Part shown: positions 33,280 to 45,750 of the stretch, one piece after another
How positions within the stretch are numbered: position 1 is the first letter of the stretch
How the letters are laid out: each line of letters begins with the position of its first letter
From: Saturnia japonica
Taxonomy: Eukaryota > Arthropoda > Insecta > Lepidoptera > Saturniidae
Reading direction: 5' to 3'
Assembly: GCA_033032175.1 (NCBI GenBank)
Contig: CM065304.1
Coordinates: 3,782,001-3,846,000 of the forward strand
DNA length: 64,000 nt
The notes under the pieces: model-generated
What the model was told of the DNA's origin: nothing
What the model saw: the letters and a program-made list of their open reading frames with translations, nothing else
The model's database searches: none
Translations under genes and position numbers: made by a program

Positions 33280-34180
33280 CATTTTCTTTTTGCATAATTT
33301 TATTAGAAGTATAAAGTGTATATCCAGTAAATCCTATAGATCAAGTATTAGTATGTGTATAGTTAATGAAATAAACAAACGTGAAACGGGAATATAATAG
33401 GGCATACAAAATACAATAACACTAATCAATAAGGAACAACAAATAACTATTATAATAAAGAAATGAACCAGTTGCAAGTAATATAACAGTGACTAAATAA
33501 ACATAACGATTCTTGAAAATAAAAACGCCTTCCTCGGCGATACCTGAAAATAAATTACAAAATTATTCTACGAAATAAATAATTTTGAAAAATATAGTAG
33601 CCAAATAAGTAACTACTAAAGTTATGTATTATACATGTCTATGTATTGTAGAAATTGTATAAAATAATGTGCCACGTGTAATTTTTGGAAACCTAATGGG
33701 TACTGAACTGACCGCTAGGCCAGTGAATTTGCGGCACATGGTGACAAACTTTATATATCTACTCTTGGTAAAGAATAGTAGATGCTGTACTATTAAAATA
33801 TGACACTCACAAAAAAAATCATAATCCGTTTTCTCGCTTGGGTCGTCGTTGTAGTCCCATATGTTTTAGTTGCCTCGCTCGCTCGGCGCCTCCTGTGAAT
33901 GAAATAAATTATTTGTAAGAATTAAATAATATATTCGTACAATGTGGTTTTCAAAATATACCACCCATCGTCGAAATATGATCATAAAATGTGGAAATAA
34001 ACAAAAATTATCAAGAAATAATTAAGGATTAAAGTAATAAACGTGGATTAAAATGTGAGAGCCTCACGTTCAGTCCATGTGAAACGCGCAGACGACGTCT
34101 TCCACCATCTTGAACTGTTTCTTGTTCGTTGGTCTCGAAGAACGAAGACGTTGATGTCAAGGCGCCGAGCGAGCGAAGAG
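33280..34180 (-). ncRNA. Candidate short three-exon transcription unit, unrecognised
   Basis: On the minus strand a TATA box (34203-34210) is followed by exon 1 (about 34178 to 34068, donor AAC|GTGAGG), exon 2 (33892-33811; acceptor TTCATTCACAG, donor GTGAGT) and exon 3 (from 33543 after TTATTTTCAG), with AATAAA at 33299-33304. Exons are GC-richer than their AT-rich introns. The first start codon (34110-34108, after GTTCAAG) opens MVEDVVCAFHMD then TGA. Beyond that TGA the same frame stays open for about 44 codons, through exon 2 into exon 3. No protein family was recognised, so a short coding or a non-coding RNA gene are both possible. It converges on the selenoprotein K-like gene. Confidence 0.4.
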
Positions 34181-34202
34181 ACCGAGCCAAACAGGAGCGA
34201 CG

Positions 34203-34210
34203 TTTATATA
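34203..34210 (-). promoter_or_regulatory. TATA box of the minus-strand unit
   Basis: CCTATATAAACG on the minus strand in an otherwise GC-rich 160-bp patch; start of transcription expected around 34175-34180. Confidence 0.55.
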
Positions 34211-34261
34211 GGCGCGGGCACGATAGGTTTGTCCAGAAACCCGTCTAAATGTATCGACTAG

Positions 34262-34892
34262 TTATAAATCGATTTTTTAATTATATTTAATTCGATTAAA
34301 TATCTCTTTATGAGGATCAATCTAATTGTACTAAATATTTCATAGTTTATTTCTAAGCTCATAAATAATTAGCCTGTAATGTTCCATCAATGTTTAGTTA
34401 ACCAAATAAATAAAAAAACAATAATTTCCTGAAATATTATAATTAAAATACATTACATGTATTTTGATAAACGTTTTTATATAAAATCGATTCCAAGTGG
34501 TAAACAATATTTAGATTAAAATAATATAAGATAATCTGTAGAATATTAATATAATAAGGTTTTATTACGATGTTTTTTACTTTCTACAGCAATATTGATT
34601 ATTGACTGCAATATCTAAACTATTTTTATAAAGAAGTAAAGTTTGGAAAGATGGACTAGGTAAACTCCGAAACTACTGATTCGATTCTTTCACATTTGGA
34701 AGCAGTATTAACCCTGAGTCCCTATTACTATATTATAAGATTTTTATATAAATGCGTGTGGAATTGCTCGTAATTAATAATATGACGTTACTATAGGAAG
34801 TAGGTATATTAAATTGCTTACTTAAAAAAAAACACTTCTTTAATTCCTTTGTTTAAACATGGAATAAATTATTTCTATTAGATATTGTAGGT
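34262..34892. other. AT-rich sequence with a degraded repeat piece
   Basis: No gene. About 34653-34760 (TCCGAAACTACTGATTCG and following) resembles the body of lepidopteran non-autonomous elements; otherwise featureless. Confidence 0.45.
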
Positions 34893-37800
34893 TAAGAGCT
34901 TGTCCACAACCTCACCTTATGTTAAGTGGCATTGTGACCTAAGATTGTAAGCCTAGAGGGACTAGCTTTGAAGTGCAACTACCGGTAAACATGTAGCTGT
35001 TGAGTGACAGATTTTTAACTTTTAAATGGTTGTTAGCCAGCCGAGCATTAGAAAAAGACTTACATTCATGCATAATATTATTTGTATTATAGTCTTTTCA
35101 ATGTTTATGCAGTATGTATAAGTTACGGTTCAGTATAGGTATTTCGTCATAGCGTATCATCCCTCAATATTTTTTATTTTATTTTTTGAATCGCTATAGG
35201 TTTAGCATTGTGGCCATAATTTCACCTGATCTTAAGTGACATTGTGACCTAAGATTGTAAGCCTAGAGAGACTAGCTTTGAAGTGCAACTACCGGTAAAC
35301 ATGTAGCTGTTGAATGACAGATTTTTAACTTTTAAATGGTTGTTAGCCAGCCGAGCATTAGAAAAAGACTTACATTCATGCATAATATTATTTGTATTAT
35401 AGTCTTTTCAATGTTTATGCAGTATGTATAAGTTACGGTTCAGTATAGGTATTTCGTCATAGCGTATCATCCCTCAATATTTTTTTTTTGAATCGCTATA
35501 GGTTTTGCATTGTGGCCATTATTTCACCTGATCTTAAGTAACGATGTGTCCTAAGATTGTAAGCCTAGAGAGACTAGCTTTGAAGTGCAACTACCGGTAA
35601 ACATGTAGCTGTTGAATGACAGATTTTTAACTTTTAAATGGTTGTTAGCCAGCCGAGCATTAGAAAAAGACTTACATTCATGCATAATATTATTTGTATT
35701 ATAGTCTTTTCAATGTTTATGCAGTATGTATAAGTTACGGTTCAGTATAGGTATTTCGTCATAGCGTATCATCCCTCAATATTTTTTATTTTATTTTTTG
35801 AATCGCTATAGGTTTAGCATTGTGGCCATAATTTCACCTGATCTTAAGTGACATTGTGACCTAAGATTGTAAGCCTAGAGAGACTAGCTTTGAAGTGCAA
35901 CTACCGGTAAACATGTAGCTGTTGAGTGACAGATTTTTAACTTTTAAATGGTTGTTAGCCAGCCGAGCATTAGAAAAAGTCTTACATTCATGCATAATAT
36001 TATTTGTATTATAGTCTTTTCAATGTTTATGCAGAATGTATAAGTTACGGTTCAGTATAGGTATTTCGTCATAGCGTATCATCCCTCAATATTTTTTTTT
36101 TGAATCGCTATAGGTTTTGCATTGTGGCCATAATTTCACCTGATCTTAAGTAACGATGTGTCCTAAGATTGTAAGCCTAGAGAGACTAGCTTGAAGTGCA
36201 ACTACCGGTAAACCTGTAGCTGTTGAGTGACAGATTTTTAACTTTTAAATGGTTGTTAGCCAGCCGAGCATTAGAAAAAGTCTTACATTCATGCATAATA
36301 TTATTTGTATTATAGTCTTTTCAATGTTTATGCAGTATGTATAAGTTACGGTTCAGTATAGGTATTTCGTCATAGCGTATCATCCCTCAATATTTTTTTT
36401 TTGAATCGCTATAGGTTTTGCATTGTGGCCATTATTTCACCTGATCTTAAGTAACGATGTGTCCTAAGATTGTAAGCCTAGAGAGACTAGCTTTGAAGTG
36501 CAACTACCGGTAAACATGTAGCTGTTGAATGACAGATTTTTAACTTTTAAATGGTTGTTAGCCAGCCGAGCATTAGAAAAAGACTTACATTCATGCATAA
36601 TATTATTTGTATTATAGTCTTTTCAATGTTTATGCAGTATGTATAAGTTACGGTTCAGTATAGGTATTTCGTCATAGCGTATCATCCCTCAATATTTTTT
36701 ATTTTATTTTTTGAATCGCTATAGGTTTAGTATTATGGCCATAATTTCACCTGATCTTAAGTGACGATGTGTCCTAAGATTGTAAGCCTAGAGAGACTAG
36801 CTTTGAAGTGCAACTACCGGTAAACATGTAGCTGTTGAGTGAAAGATTTTTAACTTTTAAATGGTTGTTAGCCAGCCGAGCATTAGAAAAAGTCTTACAT
36901 TCATGCATAATATTATTTGTATTATAGTCTTTTCAATGTTTATGCAGAATGTATAAGTTACGGTTCAGTATAGGTATTTCGTCATAGCGTATCATCCCTC
37001 AATATTTTTTATTTTATTTTTTGAATAGCTTTAGGTTTAGCATTGTGGCCATAATTTCACCTGATCTTAAGTGACGATGTGTCCTAAGATTGTAAGCCTA
37101 GAGAGACTAGCTTTGAAGTGCAACTACCGGTAAACATGTAGCTGTTGAATGACAGATTTTTAACTTTTAAATGGTTGTTAGCCAGCCGAGCATTAGAAAA
37201 AGACTTACATTCATGCATAATATTATTTGTATTATAGTCTTTTCAATGTTTATGCAGAATGTATAAGTTACGGTTCAGTATAGGTATTTCGTCATAGCGT
37301 ATCATCCCTCAATATTTTTTATTTTATTTTTTGAATAGCTTTAGGTTTAGCATTGTGGCCATAATTTCACCTGATCTTAAGTGACGATGTGTCCTAAGAT
37401 TGTAAGCCTAGAGAGACTAGCTTTGAAGTGCAACTACCGGTAAACATGTAGCTGTTGAGTGACAGATTTTTAACTTTTAAATGGTTGTTAGCTAGCCGAG
37501 CATTAGAAAAAGTCTTACATTCATGCATAATATTATTTGTATTATAGTCTTTTCAATGTTTATGCAGAATGTATAAGTTACGGTTCAGTATAGGTATTTC
37601 GTCATAGCGTATCATCCCTCAATATTTTTTTTTTGAATCGCTATAGGTTTTGCATTGTGGCCATAATTTCACCTGATCTTAAGTGACGATGTGTCCTAAG
37701 ATTGTAAGCCTAGAGAGACTAGCTTTGAAGTGCAACTACCGGTAAACATGTAGCTGTTGAATGACAGATTTTTAACTTTTAAATGGTTGTTAGCCAGCCG

Positions 37801-39834
37801 AGCATTAGAAAAAGACTTACATTCATGCATAATATTATTTGTATTATAGTCTTTTCAATGTTTATGCAGAATGTATAAGTTACGGTTCAGTATAGGTATT
37901 TCGTCATAGCGTATCATCCCTCAATATTTTTTATTTTATTTTTTGAATAGCTTTAGGTTTAGCATTGTGGCCATAATTTCACCTGATCTTAAGTGACATT
38001 GTGACCTAAGATTGTAAGCCTAGAGAGACTAGCTTTGAAGTGCAACTACCGGTAAACATGTAGCTGTTGAGTGACAGATTTTTAACTTTTAAATGGTTGT
38101 TAGCTAGCCGAGCATTAGAAAAAGTCTTACATTCATGCATAATATTATTTGTATTATAGTCTTTTCAATGTTTATGCAGAATGTATAAGTTACGGTTCAG
38201 TATAGGTATTTCGTCATAGCGTATCATCCCTCAATATTTTTTTTTTGAATCGCTATAGGTTTTGCATTGTGGCCATAATTTCACCTGATCTTAAGTGACG
38301 ATGTGTCCTAAGATTGTAAGCCTAGAGAGACTAGCTTTGAAGTGCAACTACCGGTAAACATGTAGCTGTTGAATGACAGATTTTTAACTTTTAAATGGTT
38401 GTTAGCCAGCCGAGCATTAGAAAAAGACTTACATTCATGCATAATATTATTTGTATTATAGTCTTTTCAATGTTTATGCAGAATGTATAAGTTACGGTTC
38501 AGTATAGGTATTTCGTCATAGCGTATCATCCCTCAATATTTTTTATTTTATTTTTTGAATCGCTATAGGTTTAGTATTATGGCCATAATTTCACCTGATC
38601 TTAAGTGACGATGTGTCCTAAGATTGTAAGCCTAGAGAGACTAGCTTTGAAGTGCAACTACCGGTAAACATGTAGCTGTTGAGTGACAGATTTTTAACTT
38701 TTAAATGGTTGTTAGCCAGCCGAGCATTAGAAAAAGTCTTACATTCATGCATAATATTATTTGTATTATAGTCTTTTCAATGTGTATGCAGAATGTATAA
38801 GTTACGGTTCAGTATAGGTATTTCGTCATAGCGTATCATCCCTCAATATTTTTTTTTTGAATCGCTATAGGTTTTGCATTGTGGCCATAATTTCACCTGA
38901 TCTTAAGTGACGATGTGTCCTAAGATTGTAAGCCTAGAGAGACTAGCTTTGAAGTGCAACTACCGGTAAACATGTAGCTGTTGAATGACAGATTTTTAAC
39001 TTTTAAATGGTTGTTAGCCAGCCGAGCATTAGAAAAAGACTTACATTCATGCATAATATTATTTGTATTATAGTCTTTTCAATGTGTATGCAGAATGTAT
39101 AAGTTACGGTTCAGTATAGGTATTTCGTCATAGCGTATCATCCCTCAATATTTTTTTTTTGAATCGCTATAGGTTTTGCATTGTGGCCATAATTTCACCT
39201 GATCTTAAGTGACGATGTGTCCTAAGATTGTAAGCCTAGAGAGACTAGCTTTGAAGTGCAACTACCGGTAAACATGTAGCTGTTGAATGACAGATTTTTA
39301 ACTTTTAAATGGTTGTTAGCCAGCCGAGCATTAGAAAAAGACTTACATTCATGCATAATATTATTTGTATTATAGTCTTTTCAATGTTTATGCAGAATGT
39401 ATAAGTTACGGTTCAGTATAGGTATTTCGTCATAGCGTATCATCCCTCAATATTTTTTTTTTGAATCGCTTTAGGTTTTGCTTTGTGGCCATTATTTCAC
39501 CTGATCTTAAGTAACGATGTGTCCTAAGATTGTAAGCCTAGAGAGACTAGCTTTGAAGTGCAACTACCGGTAAACATGTAGCTGTTGAGTGACAGATTTT
39601 TAACTTTTAAATGGTTGTTAGCCAACCGAGCATTAGAAAAAGTCTTACATTCATGCATAATATTATTTGTATTATAGTCTTTTCAATGTTTATGCAGAAT
39701 GTATAAGTTACGGTTCAGTATAGGTATTTCGTCATAGCGTATCATCCCTCAATTTTTATTTTATTTTATTTTTTGAATCGTTATAGGTTTCGCATTGTGG
39801 CCACAATTTCACCTGATCTTAAGTAACGATGTGG
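34893..39834. repeat. Satellite array, 16 units of about 302 or 310 bp
   Basis: The landmark CCTAAGATTGTAAGCCTAGA starts at 34938, 35248, 35550, 35860, 36162, 36463, 36773, 37083, 37393, 37695, 38005, 38307, 38617, 38919, 39221 and 39523. The two lengths come from a T-rich stretch (long TTTTATTTTATTTTTT, short T-only). Linked variants mark two unit types: GAATGACAG with AAAAAGACTT, and GAGTGACAG or GAGTGAAAG with AAAAAGTCTT. From 36463 to 38617 they alternate strictly, giving a dimer of about 612 bp. Units are highly similar, indicating recent homogenisation. No open frame or RNA gene was seen in the unit. Confidence 0.95.
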
Positions 39835-40075
39835 CCCAAGATGGTAGCACTCTAAGCCTAGTGGAAGACTAGCTCTCAAGTGCAGCTGCCGGGACTCACC
39901 TATTGGTGTTTGGTGACAGATTTTCAACTTGATATTAGAAAAAGCCCTACCACCATGCTATGGTTTCATCACGATGTTTTCCTTCACCGGGCGCTCAGGC
40001 ACTATGCATGGATCGATCAACGCGGAGTCCGTACACGCTACTAACTGAGCCATCATCGCTTAAATAAAAGCTTTT
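39835..40075 (+). repeat. Diverged terminal unit resembling the satellite's dispersed progenitor
   Basis: Begins CCCAAGATGGTAGCACTC and retains GTGCAGCTGCCGG, GGTGACAGATTTTCAACTT and ATTAGAAAAAGCC, alignable to the satellite unit. It then continues into TCATCACGATGTTTTCCTTC, a string I associate with dispersed lepidopteran elements and absent from the array units. Confidence 0.65.
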
Positions 40076-40317
40076 TACCTCAACATTCACTATCACTAGT
40101 GACCGTATGTCCGTACCGTCTAAAGGTCGTCACAACTATCAAACCGGCATTCCACTAAAACGGTTGCTATTCCTGTTGTACGTTCATCACTATCCAGTTG
40201 GAATAAAAAGCAGTAAGCTGAATATATAAATATTATGTCTCAGAATTAACAACCGTTCCGCTAAAGAAGAACACGCTTCACCAAAACAAAGGCGGGATTC
40301 ATTATACATTAGTGGTC

Positions 40318-40548
40318 GTAGGCGCGATTGATTTTATCGAGGTCCTGGGTTCGATCACCAGGTCTAACAGAGTGTTATTGGGTTTTTCTATGAAAATTCT
40401 CAGTAGCAGCTCGAAGTTTAGCTTTGTGTCCGATTAATGACAACAGAACCCTTATTACATGGGACCTAAAAAACATACTCGGCGAACTGTGGGTTGTACA
40501 TTTGTACACCTCTGCCTAACCCTTGGGAGATACAGGCATATGTGTAGA
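40318..40548 (+). repeat. tRNA-derived SINE-like element, copy 1
   Basis: Has a polymerase III B-box-like GGGTTCGATCACC, then AGTGTTATTGGGTTTTTC, GACAACAGAACCCTTATTAC and CACCTCTGCCTAACCC. This block order is what I recall for a widespread lepidopteran SINE. A second, head-less copy is at 42922-43065. Confidence 0.65.
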
Positions 40549-41087
40549 ATATAGCTTGCTAAAAGTTAAAAGAAACTGCTAGAAGCGGTTGGGACAGTTA
40601 AGCCCAACAGTTTTCGCTAAAAATTATATATCGAGAATTGTGTCTGGCTGGCCAATTGCCATCATAGATCAAACGTACCTAATACGACCACTATGGAACA
40701 GTTAGGCGGGTCGAGTTCTGGGATCAGCCGATTAATTGTTTTTGGGGGGATTCGCATTGTTCAATTGCAACTGATATCACTAACTGTCATCATTATTTAT
40801 TTACATTTACTACAAGTCATTTTAAAATATTGGCAAATTATTTAATTTCTCTAATTTAAATATATTCAACAGTAAAAAGCTTTTTCTATCTCCTATTTTC
40901 AGGAATAACAATAATATTATTAAATTAAGATTCAATGCAAAATTATTTACAGTAAAAAAAGAGATTTTCATTATGAATAAACTAGTGAATGTATTTTTTT
41001 TTACTAAAATAGCAATTTACCTACATAGAAAGCTAAACGGATTTTTGTGTTATAATAACAAGTTATTTTACATATTTTAAAAATATT
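40549..41087. other. Non-coding, nothing recognised
   Basis: AT-rich sequence between a SINE-like element and the 158-bp satellite. Confidence 0.5.
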
Positions 41088-41703
41088 TTATCATAATCGA
41101 TAAGATTTATCATTCAGACAATTAATATTTTGTTTCGATATTATCTAAACGTATTCGATATCTATAACAGATAACTAGTGCTACACTAATATACATGAAG
41201 TTAGCGCAGATAATGTAAAAATTTTGAAAATATTTTTAAATTAGATTATCATAATCGATAAGATTTATAATTCAGACGATTAATATTTTGATTCGATATC
41301 ATCTAAACGTATTAGATGTCTATAACAGATAACTAGTGCATCACTAATATACATGAAGTTAGCGCAGATACGGTAAAATTTTTGAAAAAATTTAAAATTA
41401 TTTTATCATAATCGATAAGATTTATCATTCAGACAATTAATATTTTGTTTCGATATCATCTGAACGTATTAGATATTTATAACAGATAACTAGTGCATCA
41501 CTAATATACATGAAGTTAGCGCAGATAATGTAAAAATTTTGAAAATATTATAAATTTATTTTATCATAATCGATAAGATTTATCATTTAGACGATTAATA
41601 TTATGTTTCGATGTCATCTAAACGTATTAAACATCTATAACAGATAACTGGTGCATCACTAATATAAATGAAGTTAGCACAGATAATGTCAAAATTTTGA
41701 CAA
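41088..41703. repeat. Tandem array, four units of about 158 bp
   Basis: TTATCATAATCGATAAGATT starts units at 41088, 41246, 41403 and 41561. Units share CTATAACAGATAACTAGTGC and ACATGAAGTTAGCGCAGATA and differ by a few percent. AT-rich, no coding content, unrelated to the 302/310-bp satellite. Confidence 0.95.
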
Positions 41704-42920
41704 AAGAAAATTATGACTTAATGAAATGTACCCCCGATGACCTATTTATTTATCATAATATAACCATATTATTAAGATAATTAAATTTAGTATGTACATA
41801 AAAACTTAGTTAGAAGTATGCTCCATTTTTCAGCATATTTTATTTAACAAAGCGATTTTCAAATAACATAAATATTCTAGAAAAAATTCTCATAATAATA
41901 TTTTGGTAGGTAGGTTTATCACAAATTAACAAAAAAAAGTAATTTCAAGTGAACTCAGCGAATTTTATGTTTTCTACTTAAATTTAATCGAAATAAGTTT
42001 GGAATAAATCAAAAGGTAATAAATTCGAACATACATGTGTATGAAATTAAAAAATTATTAACATATTTCATTAACTTTTTGTTTCTAGAAGCGAGTGATA
42101 CTTCAAAATTGTTTTTTGATATGTTTCTTTATTTTAAATGCAATTTAATGTGAATATGTGGGGTCTATGATAACAGTTATAATTTTACATAAGTAGATAT
42201 TTAAAGTAATAAGTTGTTGGATGAATTGTTTACGAATAAAAAGACGAGCAATAACCAAAAAATATGGCATTTGTCAAAGATAGCGGTGAATAATTTGATC
42301 TATTGTATTATTATTTTAGGAAAAAGTAAGTAACTATCTGACTGGATTATGACTACGATGAGCATGGTGAAAAATCCTTACTACAGCAGATCGTGGTTGC
42401 ATGTTATCAGGTGTTAATATATATCCTAAAATAAAATAACATTAATCTTGCCAGCAACCGGAGGAATACAAGCCAAGGCATAACAACAAAGAAGGTATAA
42501 GTTATTGATAAATTTTAGTAATTTTGAGTAGACGTTAGTTAGCTCTTATATCAATGTTTATTTCAAGTTAACCTAAATATACTCCCGACTTTTGTTATGG
42601 ACATTCATTTCTTTCATCTAGAAGTTACGTGGAAGAAATTACGTTAGCAATAAAGTTACCGTTTCCACTACTATTCCTGTTAAAATTCGCAATTGCCTAT
42701 ATAATAATGTTGTATTTAAAAATATGTAGGTACACAACATTAAGTATTTAATCATTTATCAGAAATTTCTTTGCTACTTGCATTTGAAGAGATTAAATAG
42801 TATTTTTATTATATTTTTTACTATGAAGTATATTGCATTTGTTAATTATTAGTATATGTAGGTATGGCAATTTTTAATACAATATGTAGAATATGTACAA
42901 TTTATATTGCAGTACAATAT
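41704..42920. other. Non-coding, nothing recognised
   Basis: AT-rich sequence without supported features. Confidence 0.5.
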
Positions 42921-42921
42921 G

Positions 42922-43065
42922 TAGAAGCTCGGAGTTTGGCTTTGTGCTTGATTAATGACAATAGGCTCACCCCCTATTACATGAGAACTAAAAACATATC
43001 CAGTGAACAGTGAACACCTCCGACTAACCCTTCATGGATAAAGGAGTGATGGTATGTTATGTTAT
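42922..43065 (+). repeat. SINE-like element, copy 2 (3' part)
   Basis: Contains AAGCTCGGAGTTTGGCTTTG, GACAATAGGCTCACCCCCTA and AACACCTCCGACTAACCC, parallel to 40414-40540. The tRNA-like head is missing. Confidence 0.65.
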
Positions 43066-43904
43066 AAAATATATACTGATGCCCAAACTATTGGGGCTTT
43101 AACTGTTTTTTGTTTATTTTACACTGTAGATGTGGACTAAGGAAGGATTTTTGGAAATTCAAACCCTAAGGTCTTGAAAAACAAGATGAAAATTTGTATT
43201 TAGCAACATATAATGGATCGTAAGTCAACTATGATGCAAGCAAAGCTGCAGGTAAAGCGCTAGTAATACTATAAAGAGGTAACGTTCATATGTTTGTAGG
43301 ATGTAATTAAACACTTAAAATTAAACTTCAAAAAATCACTAATTGTAAGCTACATACAGGCTATAATATCGTATTATTATTATTAAGTTTTAAATTATAA
43401 TTAACTTATTAAAAGTCACGGGCTGTTGATAGTATACAATTCTTAAATCTCTGCATGTTTTTCTCTATGAGAAAAATGCTTTTTGAAAATGTAGCAGTTT
43501 TGACGTTCGTAAGTTAAATGTTTTTCTTTATTATTTTCTAATTTTTTTTTTACATAACAAAAGTGAAGAACATGCTTACGGTGGCTCGCATGATGGTAAG
43601 CGCTTATAACACCAAGGTATTAATTAGGTAGTAGCGCGACACCGACCCTCATTCTCCAAGTAGCTCTGGAAAGGTTTACCGAAGGAATACAACGCAAGTG
43701 CCGATTAAGATCTTCTGTAAGGTGGAGGTTTTCCACCAGTCGGATTGCCCCAGGTAGAGAGAAATCTCAAAAGATATTTATCTGTACCCTGGCTCTCTTA
43801 ACATAACATAGTAGCTTCCATGTAGGGAAAACAATAACACAGAAATAAATGTTAATTATAATTTTACAATAAAAAATCATCCAATCAAGAAAAAAAAGAT
43901 TTCC
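43066..43904. other. Non-coding with a GC-richer repeat patch
   Basis: About 43575-43790 (starting GGTGGCTCGCATGATGGTAA) is GC-richer than its surroundings and repeat-like, but I cannot name its family. No gene seen. Confidence 0.4.
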
Positions 43905-45750
43905 TAAGAATTATTATATATATTCTTTATTGCACAAAAGAGTACAAATGGAGGACTTAATGCTAAAAAGCATTCTCTGCCAGTCTTCCAAGGGAGCAAG
44001 GGAAAGGTATATGCAAGGTGTGCATTATGTTAAGTAAAAAAAAAAGAGAAAAAACCTAGCCAATATTCAATTGCTCCAAGTAAAACCTACGTAGCGAATA
44101 CTTGAAGGAATTTCGAGAGTTGGCCAGTTGGATATTGATAGGAAGCGAATTCCACAGTTGTGCTGCTGTAACGGCAAAGGATTGATCGCGGAAATTAGTA
44201 TGATAACTTGGTATACTGAGAATTAAAGAATCAGAAGACCTTAGCTGTCTATTATGCGTATCCGCGAGAGATTGAAATAGTGTTTTTAAATATTTAGGGG
44301 ATTTGGGATTATTAAGTACGGAGAAAAGATGACAAAGTATTCTTATATTCCTACGTTGCCGAATAGGTAGCCATTTCAACCTGGCTCGGTATTCAGAAAC
44401 ATGATCAAACTTCCGAAGACGGAAGATGAAACGGATAAAGTTATTGAGTAGACGATCAAATTTATTTAAGAGATCTTCTGAGAGGTCCAAATAAGCAACG
44501 TCTGCATAATCCAGAAGTGGTAGAAGAAGAGTATTCACTAGGGAAATCTTAGTATTAACAGGAAGAAAGTTTTTCAAACGCATGGGAGAATGAAGAGAAG
44601 CATAAAATTTTCTACTAACTTCCTTGACTTGGTCTGCCCAGCATAATTTAGTATCGAAGATGATACCAAGATTTATCACCGTAGTTGAGTAAGGAATGGT
44701 ACATTTATTGTATTGAAGAGGAGTCAATGAATTAAAGTCTATTTTGGCAAGCTGTTTTGAGCTACCAATTATAATGGATTGACACTTAGTTGGATTAACA
44801 TAAATCCCGTAAGATTCAGACCAGGAAAGTAAACTTGAGAGGTCCTTGTTTAAATTATTGATTATAGAAGGAAGGTTCTTTATTTCGCAATGCAGATACA
44901 ATTGCAGGTCATCAGCATAGAGATGGTAGTGGGATTGTAAAAAAGTAACGGAGATAGAATGCCGCCTTGGGGAACACCAGCTTCTAGAGCACACCAATCT
45001 GATTCGCCATTATAGACGCGAACAGCCTGGTGACGATCTCGGAGATAAGAAGAAAACTATTCCAGTGCTAAGGGTGAAAACTGAAGACAAGAAAGAGCGG
45101 CAATCAGAAGATCGTGGTCAACAGCTTTAAATGCATTGCTAAAATCTATAAGGACCAATACTGTGATCATACCTTTTTCCATATTAGATCTAACATCTTC
45201 CGTGATCTTAAGCAGAGCAGTAGTAGTACTGTGGGCGGTTCGAAAGCCAGACTGAAATTGATTTAATAGTTCGTTGTCAGTGAGGAAAGAAGTAACTTGT
45301 TTATTGACAATAGATTCCAAAATTTTGGAAAGGAAGGGAAGAATAGAGATAGGTCGAAAATGATTAGGAGCTGTGGGATTGGTAACTTTAGAAAGCGGAA
45401 CAATATAAGCATTCTTCCAAGAAGCAGGATAAATCCCCGTGGTTAAAGAAAAGTTTATGATAGAAGTCACACATGGGAGAATAAGCTTATAAATATATTG
45501 TAGCATGACACGACCAATATTATCACAACCCACAGCTTTGGAATTGAGAGTTAGGAATATTTTTGTAATTTCATCTTCACTAGTAGGGGAAAACTCAAAC
45601 TGCTCAATCTGAGGACGGGGTAAACAAGCAAGAAATTTAAGAGTAAGATTTTTAACATTCAGTGTGAGCTTAGTAGCACTTGCAAAATGTTGCAAAAAGA
45701 ATGTGGTGCTCCATCGTTTTTACGTTTTAGGAACATGATAGATATGAGTT
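43905..45750 (-). pseudogene. CR1-like LINE, reverse transcriptase to 3' end, decayed
   Basis: The 5' edge is truncated inside ORF2. The 45695-45057 part has FRPISILPFLSKILE, FQSGFRTAHSTTTALLK and VLIDFSNAFKAVDHDLL (catalytic Asp). A TAG near 45058 interrupts it, then FSSYLRDRHQAVRV and GVPQGGILSPLLF follow. Near 44940 a deletion with frameshift removes about 20-30 residues and joins to HYHLYADDLQLYLH (catalytic YADD). The 44997-44056 part includes the thumb and the C-terminal region found in CR1/jockey-group elements (RLKWLPIRQRRNI, AAQLWNSLP), ending in LEQLNIG. The 3' region carries ATTAAGTCCTCCATTTGTAC and GCAATAAAG near 43917. It cannot make an active enzyme. Confidence 0.9.

Noticed and set aside
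34893..39834. Regularly spaced repeats as a CRISPR array
   Set aside because: Units are about 300 bp and repeat in full without unique spacers, in an insect genome; this is a satellite.
40318..40400. A tRNA gene, suggested by the GGTTCGATCACC B-box-like string
   Set aside because: No cloverleaf could be drawn around it and the downstream sequence is a SINE body repeated at 42.9 kb.
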